DNA from: an uncultured Clostridium sp.
GTDB lineage: Bacteria; Bacillota; Clostridia; TANB77; CAG-508
Assembly (NCBI GenBank): GCA_958438515.1
Contig: CAUBRZ010000001.1
Coordinates: forward strand, 62,001-126,000
Reading direction: 5' to 3'
DNA length: 64,000 bases
Under the pieces are notes generated by a model that was given only the letters and a program-made list of their open reading frames with translations, searched no databases and was not told the origin of the DNA. The translations under genes were made by a program, and so were the position numbers. Shown here piece by piece: positions 8,268-16,184 of this stretch. Every line of letters begins with the position of its first letter. The stretch's first letter is position 1.

Positions 8268-8993
8268 ATGAATAAAGATTTAGATTTTTTAAAGTCAAAC
8301 ATCATAGCACATAGAGGAGCTTTTAACAATAAAGATATTCCAGAAAACAGTATAAAAGCATTTGAAAAAGCTATTGAAAAAAACTATATTATTGAATTAG
8401 ATGTACATATATTGAAGGATAATACAATTGTTGTGTATCATGATGATAATGTAAAAAGATTAACTGGAGTTGACAAAAGTATTATAGATTTTAACTATAG
8501 TCAATTAAAAGAATTAAGTTTACTAAATACGAAATATAAAATACCAAGACTTATAGATGTTTTAGAATTAGTAAATTCAAAAGTACCAATCATTATTGAA
8601 ATAAAATTTGATAGAAAAACTGGAGTTCTAGAAAAAGAATTAGTAAAAATATTAGATAATTATAAAGGAAAATTTGCTGTGAAAAGTTTTAACATTTTTT
8701 CGGTTAAGTGGTTTAAGAAAAATAGACCAAATTATGTTAGAGGTTTCCTAATAAATTATAATTATCATATTTTAAAAGAAGTTTTTATATCAAATATGTT
8801 TTTATTAGGTGTGGCTAAACCTGATTTTTTGTCTGTAAATTACAAGTTTTATAATAAAAAGAAGATTACAAAACTAAGAGATAAATTAATTCTTTTAGCA
8901 TGGACAATTAAAAATAAAGAAACATATGAATTGGTAAAGAATTCATTTGATAATTTAATATGTGAAAATATTGAAAGATTTAAAGACAAGTAA
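8268..8993 (+). CDS. Glycerophosphodiester phosphodiesterase family protein
   Basis: 241 aa when started at the ATG at 8268, which has AAAGGAGG before it; a longer frame from 8199 lacks one. The GDPD signature is clear: IAHRGAFNNKDIPENSIKAF near the start with the catalytic-type His-Arg, then ELDVHILKD and VVYHDD. Family members hydrolyse glycerophosphodiesters to glycerol 3-phosphate. No signal peptide, so probably cytoplasmic. Confidence 0.88.
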   Translation: MNKDLDFLKSNIIAHRGAFNNKDIPENSIKAFEKAIEKNYIIELDVHILKDNTIVVYHDDNVKRLTGVDKSIIDFNYSQLKELSLLNTKYKIPRLIDVLELVNSKVPIIIEIKFDRKTGVLEKELVKILDNYKGKFAVKSFNIFSVKWFKKNRPNYVRGFLINYNYHILKEVFISNMFLLGVAKPDFLSVNYKFYNKKKITKLRDKLILLAWTIKNKETYELVKNSFDNLICENIERFKDK

Positions 8994-9012
8994 CAATTTG
9001 AGGGAAAAAAAT

Positions 9013-9282
9013 ATGGAATTTAGCGAGAAAATACAAGAATTAAGAAATAAAAATAAATTAACACAAGAGCAATTTGCAGAAAAATTATATGTATCAAGGA
9101 CAGCAGTATCAAAATGGGAAAGTGGAAAAGGTTATCCTAGTATTGATTCATTAAAATATATCTCAAAGACATTTAATATTTCAATTGATGAGTTATTATC
9201 AATTGAAGAAATAATAGACATTGCTAAAAAAGAGAATACATATAATCTAGAAAGAATAAATAAATTGGCAAGATGGACATAG
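9013..9282 (+). CDS. XRE-family HTH regulator, C-terminally truncated
   Basis: 89 aa from the ATG at 9013. Residues 5-60 form a Cro/CI helix-turn-helix (LTQEQFAEKLYVSRTAVSKW, then YPSIDSLKYISKTFNISIDELL). Relatives with this start usually continue into a longer, often membrane-spanning C-terminal region. Here the frame stops soon after the HTH with KENTYNLERINKLARWT, so the gene is probably a remnant or a short repressor. It sits at the edge of the accessory stretch 9283-13600. Confidence 0.65.
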   Translation: MEFSEKIQELRNKNKLTQEQFAEKLYVSRTAVSKWESGKGYPSIDSLKYISKTFNISIDELLSIEEIIDIAKKENTYNLERINKLARWT

Positions 9283-9570
9283 ATTTAGCTCTAGTCCAGC
9301 AGATTCACACATACAAAAATGGACTGATAGTTTAAAATAATTTATACTTTAGTGCGCAAATTGTAGTGAAACGATTAGCACACATCCCATTTTATTTTTA
9401 AAGAATTGCTTGAAATATAGTAGTTCTTTTTGTATAATTGTAACAATATAAAGGGTTGTATAATTTTGTAGGGGTAAAGTAGAAAAAATAAGTTATAAAC
9501 AGATAAAGATTTACTCGAAAAATGATACAGGAATTGATAAATATTAAAACAAGAAAGTTGAGGATTTTTG
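9283..9570. other. Intergenic region without a recognised gene
   Basis: 288 bases. It holds a GTGC...GCAC inverted repeat at about 9352-9381 and scattered stops in all frames. No RNA gene or coding similarity is recognised. Probably debris at the border of the accessory stretch. Confidence 0.4.
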
Positions 9571-9850
9571 ATGAAAATAATAACATTATGTGGAAGTAAT
9601 AATGAGAGTTGCAGAAAAAATGGCGTTAAAAGGAAATTGTATCATTACACCAGTATATCCAATATTAGAAAGTTATGAAAGAACAGATGAGCAACTAGAA
9701 AAATTAAAAGAAGCACATTTCAAAAAAATAGAATTATCAGATGCTATATTAGTAGTAAATGTAAATAATTATATTGGAGACAGTACAAAATTAGAGATAG
9801 AATATGCAAAAAAATTGGGCAAAGAAATTATATATTATACAAATTTATAA
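9571..9850 (+). pseudogene. Broken copy of the gene at 13178 (nucleoside 2-deoxyribosyltransferase-like)
   Basis: The first nine codons (MKIITLCGS) and the segment from 9604 onward (MRVAEKMALKGNCIITPVYP...IIYYTNL) are close homologues of the intact gene at 13178-13486. Just after the GGAAGT codons the copy is 17 bases shorter, which changes the frame. The downstream part remains open from 9590 but lacks the N-terminal nucleotide-binding loop. This break is a deletion, not a CGG site. Confidence 0.75.
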
Positions 9851-9942
9851 AATAAAGATTAGAACCATAACTTAGAACTTATTTCTGAAAGAAACAAAGA
9901 AATATCTGATTAAATAAAAATAATAATTTGTAGAGGTAAAAT

Positions 9943-10389
9943 ATGAAAATTTTTGAAATAAAAGATAGAACAACAGAAGTAATAAAAGAATTGTTAGAAG
10001 TATGGGAAGATTCAGTAAAAGCAACACATCTATTTTTATCAAGTGATGATATAAAAGACATAAAAGAATATGTACCAGAAGCATTGAAATGTGTATCACA
10101 TTTAGTAATAATAGAAAATGAAAGCTATCAACCTATTGCTTTTATGGGAATAGATAATACAAAACTAGAAATGTTATTTATTAAAAATAGTGAAAGAGGA
10201 AAAGGACTAGGAAAGAAATTATTAAATTATGGTATAGAAAAGTATAATATTAATGAACTAACAGTCAATGAACAAAATCTTAATGCAAAAGGATTTTATG
10301 AGTATATGGGATTTCAAACATATAAGAGGACAGAAGTAGACGAACAAGGAAAGCCTTATCCAATTTTATATATGAGACTAGAAAGATAA
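9943..10389 (+). CDS. GNAT family N-acetyltransferase
   Basis: 148 aa. The N-terminal VWEDSVKATHLFL and the acetyl-CoA binding loop SERGKGLGKKLL are typical of GNATs close to YjaB-like enzymes, and NAKGFYEYMGFQTYKR is the usual C-terminal signature. Substrate unknown. GTAGAGG precedes the ATG. Located in the accessory stretch. Confidence 0.85.
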   Translation: MKIFEIKDRTTEVIKELLEVWEDSVKATHLFLSSDDIKDIKEYVPEALKCVSHLVIIENESYQPIAFMGIDNTKLEMLFIKNSERGKGLGKKLLNYGIEKYNINELTVNEQNLNAKGFYEYMGFQTYKRTEVDEQGKPYPILYMRLER

Positions 10390-10434
10390 ATCGTAGTTTG
10401 TTAAATAAGTAGTAATTTGTGGAGATGAATAAAG

Positions 10435-11115
10435 ATGAAAAAGCTAACTAAAAAAAATATAGTAATTTTTATTATGATAGGTATAGTATTAGTAGTAACA
10501 GGATTTATAGGTGGATTTTATACAAAAGTATCAATTGATGAAACTCAATTAATAAAAGAAAAAGAAAAGCAAACAAGTCTAACAGCATTAATGTCTAAAA
10601 GTGAAATAAATAAACTAAAAGAAACTATTAAAAAAGATGAAGCAGATTATGGAGATGATTATCAAGAATTTAAAACATATAACCCTTATGTTTATAAAAA
10701 AGATCCAGACAGAATTTATTTTAAATCTTCAAAAATAGGTGCATTTTATGTGTTTGAAAAAAGTGATGAAAATTATGAACATTTATTAGAGGTTGTCGAA
10801 GATAGAATGCATTATTCTGTTATAGATGATTATAATTTGAATTGTTTTACACCTGATTCAATTAATACAATGATGACATCAGGAGAAAATTATATTATTT
10901 TTGATTATGATAATGGAACACTTTCTGAAATGGACGGAGATTATAATAAGGATATAATTTTTAAATTTTTAGAAAATACTAGATTATATAGATTAGTTAC
11001 TTATTTGTCATATTATAAAGAGCCAATTTTAAAAGATAATTTGCCAAAAAAAGAATTTGCTTATAATACCAAAATGAATGGATTTCAATATATGACTTAT
11101 ATAGAAGGGGATTAA
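10435..11115 (+). CDS. Hypothetical membrane-anchored protein
   Basis: 226 aa. One N-terminal membrane helix (about residues 9-28) is followed by an acidic, tyrosine-rich, probably extracytoplasmic domain. No family recognised. GTGGAGATGA upstream may serve as ribosome site. It ends at a strong terminator. Confidence 0.55.
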   Translation: MKKLTKKNIVIFIMIGIVLVVTGFIGGFYTKVSIDETQLIKEKEKQTSLTALMSKSEINKLKETIKKDEADYGDDYQEFKTYNPYVYKKDPDRIYFKSSKIGAFYVFEKSDENYEHLLEVVEDRMHYSVIDDYNLNCFTPDSINTMMTSGENYIIFDYDNGTLSEMDGDYNKDIIFKFLENTRLYRLVTYLSYYKEPILKDNLPKKEFAYNTKMNGFQYMTYIEGD

Positions 11116-11146
11116 ATTTGGGGTGTATAAAATACAATTAATTTAG

Positions 11147-11180
11147 AAGCAAGTGATTAGTTGAAAATCACTTGCTTTTA
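11147..11180 (+). terminator. Intrinsic terminator
   Basis: AAGCAAGTGATT (11147-11158) pairs with AATCACTTGCTT (11166-11177), followed by TTA. Confidence 0.75.
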
Positions 11181-11281
11181 TGTTAAAATTTAAATGTAAA
11201 AAGATTTGAAGGATAAATGGTATCCATGAACATGAGTTAAATATAATAATGTAAATATTAAATATGAAGGAGGAAATATGA

Positions 11282-11953
11282 ATGAATAGTAAAATGTTAG
11301 AAAATATTTATAGTGAGTGTTTAGAAATGGCTAATATAATTAAAAATCCAATATTGAAAGAATGTTGTAAAAATATATATAATGATTATAAAGACAAGCT
11401 AATAAATAAACCAGCTACATCTGGTTCACATCATTTTTATAAAGGAGGACTATTATTTCATATATATAGTGTTACAAAAAATGCAATGGCAATTTGTGAT
11501 TTGTATCCTAATTTAAATGTAGATAAAGATTTAATAATTTTTGGAGCATTAGTTCATGATATAGGAAAATGCAATGATTTTAATGATTTTTCTGATGGTG
11601 AAAATTATAATTCTATAAATGGCAATAGTATGGATTTATTAGGACATTCTTATGAAGGAACACATATTGTTGAGAATTATTTAAAAAATTATGATATAGA
11701 TGAGCAATTTAAAAATCAGATTATACATATGGTAGGTAGTCATATGAATGAATATAGTGAATGGGGAGCTTTAGTTTTACCTAAAATGCTTGAAGTTATA
11801 ATTATAAATTATGCTGATAGTATGGATGCATATCTTGAGCCAGCACACAAAATTATTAAGGACGCAAAAAAAGGTGAAAAATATAAAGTTGAAAATGCAC
11901 CAAGGTATTATTATAAATCATTAAATCCATATTACGAAAATGATAATTTGTAA
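11282..11953 (+). CDS. HD-domain phosphohydrolase, YhaM/CBF1-like
   Basis: 223 aa. Metal-ligand motifs of an HD domain are present: HHFYKGGLLFH, LVHDIGK, GHSYEGT and HMVGSH, ending IINYADSMDAYLEP. The layout matches the HD part of the 3'-5' exoribonuclease YhaM, but the N-terminal OB-fold of YhaM (about 314 aa) is missing, so nuclease activity is uncertain. The ATG at 11282 is chosen over the one at 11278, which meets TAG after two codons; GAAGGAGG is eight bases upstream. Confidence 0.8.
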   Translation: MNSKMLENIYSECLEMANIIKNPILKECCKNIYNDYKDKLINKPATSGSHHFYKGGLLFHIYSVTKNAMAICDLYPNLNVDKDLIIFGALVHDIGKCNDFNDFSDGENYNSINGNSMDLLGHSYEGTHIVENYLKNYDIDEQFKNQIIHMVGSHMNEYSEWGALVLPKMLEVIIINYADSMDAYLEPAHKIIKDAKKGEKYKVENAPRYYYKSLNPYYENDNL

Positions 11954-11971
11954 TTAAAAGGAAGTGATAAA

Positions 11972-12049
11972 ATGGAGATGAATCAAAAAAGAAAAATGAG
12001 AAAAGAGTTTTTTATTCATTCCTTTTTGCATTTTATGGTAAAAAAATAA
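11972..12049 (+). pseudogene. 25-codon ORF resembling the start of ylqF
   Basis: ATG to TAA, reading MEMNQKRKMRKEFF. The first 33 bases match the start of ylqF (14164 onward) at about 28 positions, and the AAGGAAGTGAT ribosome-site context is also shared. It then diverges and stops. Most likely a duplicated fragment left by the rearrangement that built the accessory stretch. Confidence 0.45.
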
Positions 12050-12122
12050 TTAAAATTATTAAAAACTTGTGGGAATTCCGATTGATGGAAAACTAAGATT
12101 TTAAATATAGGAGATGATAAAA

Positions 12123-13154
12123 GTGACAAAAGATTTAATTGTAAGAAGCAGCAGTGCGGAATTCTTAATATTTGAAAGGCAAACACACGATAAAGGAATT
12201 CAAGTTAGATTTGAAGATGGTGATTTATGGTTAACACAGAAAGCTATTGGAGAACTCTTTAACGTGGACAGAACAGTAGTTACCAAGCATATTAAAAATA
12301 TATATTCCGAACTTGAATTAAATGAGAATTCAACTAGTGCAAATTATGCACTAGTTCAAAAAGAGGGTAATAGAGAGATTACTAGGAATGTATTATATTA
12401 TAACTTAGATATGGTTATTTCGGTAGGTTATAGAACAAATTCAGATAGAGCTATACAATTTAGAAGGTGGGCCACTTATATATTAAAAGAGTTTTCAAAG
12501 AAAGGTTACATAATAGACAAAAAGAGAATGGCAAATGGTGCGTTCTTTGATGAAGATTATTACGATTCATTACTTGCCGAAATAAGAGAAATAAGATTAT
12601 CAGAAAGAAGATTTTATCAAAAAGTTACTGATATTTATGCAACAAGTGTGGATTATGATAAAAAGTCTCCTACAACAATTAAATTTTTTAAAAAAGTTCA
12701 AAATAAAATGCATTATGCGGTATCGCATCAAACGGCTGCTGAAATTATATATAATAGAGCAGATTCAGAAAAAGAAAATATGGGTCTTACTTCTTGGAGA
12801 AATTCACCAAGTGGAAAAATATTAGAGACAGATGTTGTTATAGCTAAAAATTATTTATCTAAAGAAGAATTAGAAAGTTTAGAACTAATAGTATCAGCAT
12901 TTTTAGATTTAGCAGAAAATAGAGCAAAAAGACACATTCCAATGACTATGGAAGATTGGTCTACAAGAATAGATAAATTTTTATTGGCAGATGATTTAGA
13001 TATATTAAAAGATGCTGGAAAAATATCACATGAAATAGCATGCGATAAAGCATTAACAGAATTCGAAAAGTATAGAATAAAGCAAGACAAATTGTATAAA
13101 TCAGATTTTGATTTGTTAGTTGAAGAAAGTAATAAAAAAGGTGAAGATAAATAG
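12123..13154 (+). CDS. RhuM family (virulence RhuM-like) protein
   Basis: 343 aa from the GTG at 12123, chosen because AGGAG (12109-12113) overlaps an in-frame ATG at 12114 but lies nine bases before the GTG. The N-terminal part (DLWLTQKAIGELFNVDRTVVTKHIKNIY, then NVLYYNLDMVISVGYR) and RAIQFRRWATYILKEF are diagnostic of RhuM, a family first named from a Salmonella pathogenicity island and common on mobile islands. Biochemical role unknown. Supports the accessory nature of this stretch. Confidence 0.85.
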   Translation: MTKDLIVRSSSAEFLIFERQTHDKGIQVRFEDGDLWLTQKAIGELFNVDRTVVTKHIKNIYSELELNENSTSANYALVQKEGNREITRNVLYYNLDMVISVGYRTNSDRAIQFRRWATYILKEFSKKGYIIDKKRMANGAFFDEDYYDSLLAEIREIRLSERRFYQKVTDIYATSVDYDKKSPTTIKFFKKVQNKMHYAVSHQTAAEIIYNRADSEKENMGLTSWRNSPSGKILETDVVIAKNYLSKEELESLELIVSAFLDLAENRAKRHIPMTMEDWSTRIDKFLLADDLDILKDAGKISHEIACDKALTEFEKYRIKQDKLYKSDFDLLVEESNKKGEDK

Positions 13155-13177
13155 TAATTTGTAGGGAGGATTACAAA

Positions 13178-13486
13178 ATGAAAATAGTAACACTATGTGG
13201 AAGCTTAAAATTTCAAAAAGAGATGATGAAAGTTGCAGAAAAAATGGCATTAGAAGGACATTGTATTCTTACACCTGTATATCCAGTATTAGAAAATATT
13301 AAAAGAACTGAAGAGCAATTAATGAATTTGAAAGATGCCCATTTTAAAAGAATAGAATTTTCTGATGCTATATTAGTTGTAAACGTAGATAATTATATAG
13401 GTAATAGTACAAATTTAGAAATAGAATATGCTAAAAAGTTAGGTAAAGAAATTATATATTATACAGATTTAATAAAAAACAATTAG
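13178..13486 (+). CDS. Nucleoside 2-deoxyribosyltransferase-like protein (intact copy)
   Basis: 102 aa. MKIVTLCGSLKFQKEM and the later SDAILVVNVDNYIGNSTNLEIEYAKKLGKEI resemble the nucleoside 2-deoxyribosyltransferase/DUF4406 Rossmann-like group that binds nucleotides or nucleosides. It is shorter than classical enzymes (about 140-160 aa). GTAGGGAGG precedes the ATG. A broken paralogue lies at 9571-9850. Confidence 0.65.
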   Translation: MKIVTLCGSLKFQKEMMKVAEKMALEGHCILTPVYPVLENIKRTEEQLMNLKDAHFKRIEFSDAILVVNVDNYIGNSTNLEIEYAKKLGKEIIYYTDLIKNN

Positions 13487-13507
13487 AGCGACAAATTACA
13501 ATAAGTA

Positions 13508-13543
13508 GGGCAGGTAATTCAGTTGAAAATTATATGCCCTTTG
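13508..13543 (+). terminator. Possible terminator overlapping the next promoter
   Basis: An imperfect stem pairs GGGCAGGTAATT (13508-13519) with AATTATATGCCC (13528-13539), followed by TTTG. Confidence 0.35.
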
Positions 13544-13552
13544 TGATATAAT
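13523..13552 (+). promoter_or_regulatory. Sigma-A type promoter of the NUDIX gene
   Basis: TTGAAA (13523-13528) and TATAAT (13547-13552), spacer 18, preceded by TGTGA. Confidence 0.6.
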
Positions 13553-13596
13553 CTAAACACAAGATAGTAATTTATATAAGTCTTAGGAGGAATAAA

Positions 13597-14133
13597 ATGA
13601 ATTTGATTTGTAAATTAACTGATAATGATATTGGAGAACAATATATTGAACTTGAAAATCCAAAACTACGACTAGGTGCAAGAGGTATAGTAGTTAGAAA
13701 TGATGGTAAAATTGCTATATTTAATAAAGCCAATAAAAATGAGTACAAACTTCCTGGTGGAGGAATAGAGAATGATGAAACTCCAGAAGAAGCATTTAAA
13801 AGAGAAGTATTAGAAGAAACAGGATGTATTGTTGAAATTATAGGAAAATTAGGTATTACAGAAGAATATAAAAGCCAAACAAACTTTAAACAAATTTCAA
13901 ATGTTTTTGTAGGAAAAGTAATGCAAGATACAAAACAATTAAATGTTACTCAAAAAGAAAAAGATGAAGGGGCTAGATTATTATGGGAAACACCACAAAA
14001 AGCATTAGAATTAATTACAGATTGTTTTGGAAAATTAGTTAAGTCTGATTATGAATCTGTATATGCAACTAAATTTGTTGTTTTAAGAGATAGAAAGATT
14101 TTAGAATATTATATAAATAATTCTAAACAATAA
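13597..14133 (+). CDS. NUDIX hydrolase
   Basis: 178 aa. The full Nudix box GX5EX7REUXEEXGU is present at residues 55-77 (GGIENDETPEEAFKREVLEETG). Family members hydrolyse nucleoside diphosphates linked to another moiety using Mg2+. The substrate cannot be told. TTAGGAGG precedes the ATG. Confidence 0.88.
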   Translation: MNLICKLTDNDIGEQYIELENPKLRLGARGIVVRNDGKIAIFNKANKNEYKLPGGGIENDETPEEAFKREVLEETGCIVEIIGKLGITEEYKSQTNFKQISNVFVGKVMQDTKQLNVTQKEKDEGARLLWETPQKALELITDCFGKLVKSDYESVYATKFVVLRDRKILEYYINNSKQ

Positions 14134-14163
14134 ATTACAAGTTGTAAAAAGGAAGTGATTAAA

Positions 14164-15115
14164 ATGGATATGTATCAAAAAAGAGAAATGAGAAAAAATA
14201 AAAAAATGAACGAAGATACAAAAAGTTTGCCATCAACGAGTATCAACTGGTACCCAGGACACATGGCGAAAACAAGAAGACAAATAGAACAAGATTTAAA
14301 ATTAATTGATATAGTAATAGAATTATTAGATGCTAGAATTCCAATTTCTAGCCAAAATCCAGATATTTCAAAAATTACAGGAAAAAAGAAAAAGATAATA
14401 GTCTTAAATAAATGTGATTTAGCAGATGAAATACAAAATAAAAAATGGGTTAATTATTTTAATAATAAACAAATACCTGCAGTTTTAGTAGATTCAAACT
14501 CTGGAAAAGGAATTGAAAGCTGTATTCGTGAAATTGAAAAGATTATGCAAGAAAATTTACAAGAACAAGCTAAAAAAGGAAGAGTTGGAAGAAAAATTAG
14601 GGCAATGATACTTCGGAATACCAAATGTTGGTAAATCTTCTTTTATTAATAGAATATCAAAAAGAACAACTGCTGGAGTAGGAAATAAACCAGGGGTAAC
14701 AAAACAAAAACAATGGATTCGTATTAATGAGAAAATTGAATTATTAGATACACCAGGTGTATTATGGCCAAAATTTGAAAGCCAGGAAGTTGCACTAAAT
14801 TTAGCTTTTACAGGAACAATAAAAGAAGACATTTTACAAAGAACAGAAATAGCATATGAATTAGTGAAATTTTTACTGGAAAACAATATGGAAAAATTAT
14901 GTAAAAGATATGGTTTAACACAAAAATATATAGAAGAAACATTGCAACAGGATAATCCACCAAATGTAAATATATATGAAATTATGTTAGAAATAGGAAG
15001 AAAAAGAGGGTGCATAATATCTGGTGGAAACATTGATGAAGAAAAAACAGCAAGAATAATATTAGACGAATTCAAAAATGGAAAACTAGGAAAAATAACA
15101 ATAGAAACATTATAA
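14164..15115 (+). CDS. ylqF: Ribosome biogenesis GTPase YlqF/RbgA, CGG +1 shift
   Basis: 316 aa if the C at 14614 is skipped. It is a circularly permuted GTPase: G4 motif NKCD at residues 82-85, then G1 GIPNVGKS at 151-158, then G3 DTPG at 195-198, and the usual C-terminal helical domain. RbgA drives late 50S subunit assembly. In the zero frame the codon after Leu150 is CGG and translation stops six codons later. Dropping the C restores the first glycine of the P-loop and an open frame to the TAA at 15113. The start at 14164 has AAGGAAG at suitable distance. An essential-type gene intact everywhere else argues against simple decay. Confidence 0.85.
14614..14617 (+). other. CGG +1 shift site in ylqF
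   Basis: CTT-CGGA-ATA. Skipping C14614 gives Leu150-Gly151-Ile, the start of the G1 loop. Confidence 0.85.
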
Positions 15116-15145
15116 TTTAAAGAATAAAAAAGAAGGGGAGAATAA

Positions 15146-15542
15146 TTGAACGAATTTATAAAATTAGAAAAAGATGAAAAGGAAGTAAACATGATGTCAC
15201 CATTAACTTGGGCATATATTGGAGACTGTGTATATGAACTATATATAAGAACAAAATTAGTTAATGAAACTAACTTAAAGCCTCATAATTTACATATTGA
15301 ATCAATAAAGTATGTTAAAGCACAAGCACAAGCTAAACTTTTACAAGAAATATATAATGATTTAACACGGAGAAGAAAAAGAAATTGTAAGACGTAGTAG
15401 AAACACACAAAATCATCATTTGCCAAAAAATTGTGATGTACAAAATTATATGTATTCTACAGCTTTTGAAGGGTTAATAGGATATTTATATTTAACTAAA
15501 AGACATGAAAGACTAAAAGAAATCCTAGGCCTTACAGCCTAA
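15146..15542 (+). CDS. mrnC: Mini-ribonuclease III (MrnC), CGG +1 shift
   Basis: 131 aa with the C at 15368 skipped, a normal length. MSPLTWAYIGDCVYELYIR carries the RNase III-type acidic residues, and after the shift the conserved RRSRN...NYMYSTAFEGLIGYLYL follows. MrnC matures 23S rRNA ends. Translation begins at a TTG with AAGGGGAG just upstream. The zero frame reaches CGG after Thr74 and then a stop nine codons on. Together with ylqF this makes two adjacent 50S biogenesis genes, each with one shift. Confidence 0.85.
15368..15371 (+). other. CGG +1 shift site in mrnC
   Basis: ACA-CGGA-GAA. Skipping C15368 gives Thr74-Gly75-Glu and restores EEKEIVRRSRN. Confidence 0.85.
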
Positions 15543-15549
15543 GGATTTC
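15519..15549. terminator. Hairpin shared by convergent genes
   Basis: GAAATCCTAGGC (15519-15530) pairs with GCCTAAGGATTTC (15537-15549) with one bulge. The T-rich tail is on the minus side (TTTTAG). Confidence 0.55.
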
Positions 15550-15711
15550 ACTAATAGTAGTACCATTAAGATCCAATTCTGGATAAATCTTATCACTTTT
15601 TAGTGATGGAGACTTTTTTAATTTTTGGTACCGTTTTCTTTCTGCTATTTCAAAAGCAGAATGGTGTTTTTTTGAGGAACCAATAGAAGATTCCAAATTT
15701 CTTTTATTCAT
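15532..15711 (-). CDS. Small hypothetical protein (59 aa)
   Basis: A strong AAGGAGG lies before the ATG at 15711. The basic product reads MNKRNLESSIGSS and ends GTTISEILRL. It overlaps the 3' end of mrnC by 11 bases. It contains an in-frame CGG (AAA-CGG-TAC); read as Arg the ORF runs 59 aa, while the +1 rule would give a 30-residue product ending soon after. No family is recognised. Confidence 0.55.
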   Translation of the reverse strand: MNKRNLESSIGSSKKHHSAFEIAERKRYQKLKKSPSLKSDKIYPELDLNGTTISEILRL

Positions 15712-15836
15712 ACTGTATCCTCCTTGGAGTTTATATAATAATTATAACATATATATAAGCAAAGTACAAATTTTAGAAAATTTGAATGCTAAGTTAAAAA
15801 AATTAACAAATTCATGAATAAAAGTTAAAAAGATAG

Positions 15837-15865
15837 TTGACGAAATAATAAAAAAATGATATAAA
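15837..15865 (+). promoter_or_regulatory. Sigma-A type promoter for tRNA-Glu
   Basis: TTGACG (15837-15842) and TATAAA (15860-15865) with a 17-base spacer; the tRNA begins 20 bases later. Confidence 0.65.
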
Positions 15866-15884
15866 AATAAAGTATTAGAAATAT

Positions 15885-15959
15885 GGCCCCTTGGTCAAGC
15901 GGTTAAGACGCCACCCTCTCAAGGTGGAATCATGGGTTCGATTCCCGTAGGGGTCACCA
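15885..15959 (+). tRNA. tRNA-Glu (anticodon CTC)
   Basis: The cloverleaf folds with acceptor GGCCCCT/AGGGGTC, anticodon stem CCACC/GGTGG around loop CTCTCAA, a GGTTCGATTCC T-arm and an encoded CCA. Anticodon CTC reads GAG. Confidence 0.95.
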
Positions 15960-15982
15960 ATAAAAATATAAAATTTATAATT

Positions 15983-16076
15983 TAAAAGGGAGTAGCTTTT
16001 AATTACTAATCAACAGTCGCGATACTAAGAAGTATCTGGTTAGTAAACTAATTTATAGTAAGCGAGACTTTTAAAA
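15983..16076 (+). ncRNA. yybP-ykoY (manganese) riboswitch
   Basis: The 5' consensus AAAGGGAGTAGC (15984-15995) and the 3' partner GCGAGACTTTT (16062-16072) bracket a multi-arm element with TCGCGATAC in the middle. This is the yybP-ykoY pattern, a Mn2+ sensor. It is followed by an overlapping terminator and a cation P-type ATPase gene, a known gene context. Confidence 0.8.
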
Positions 16077-16112
16077 GGAATAGTTAAACATTTCCTTTTT
16101 AAAGTCTTTTTT
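16066..16112 (+). terminator. Riboswitch expression-platform terminator
   Basis: GACTTTTAAAAGGAA (16066-16080) pairs with TTCCTTTTTAAAGTC (16092-16106), followed by six T. The 5' arm overlaps the riboswitch 3' strand, so folding of the sensor would compete with it. Confidence 0.75.
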
Positions 16113-16184
16113 AATTATAAATACATACATACATTATAATTATATTTTTAATAAATCTGTAAAAAATAAAAAAATGGGAGTGTT

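Noticed and set aside
9571..9850. A further CGG shift rescuing the broken deoxyribosyltransferase-like copy
   Set aside because: The break is a 17-base difference from the intact paralogue and contains no CGG.
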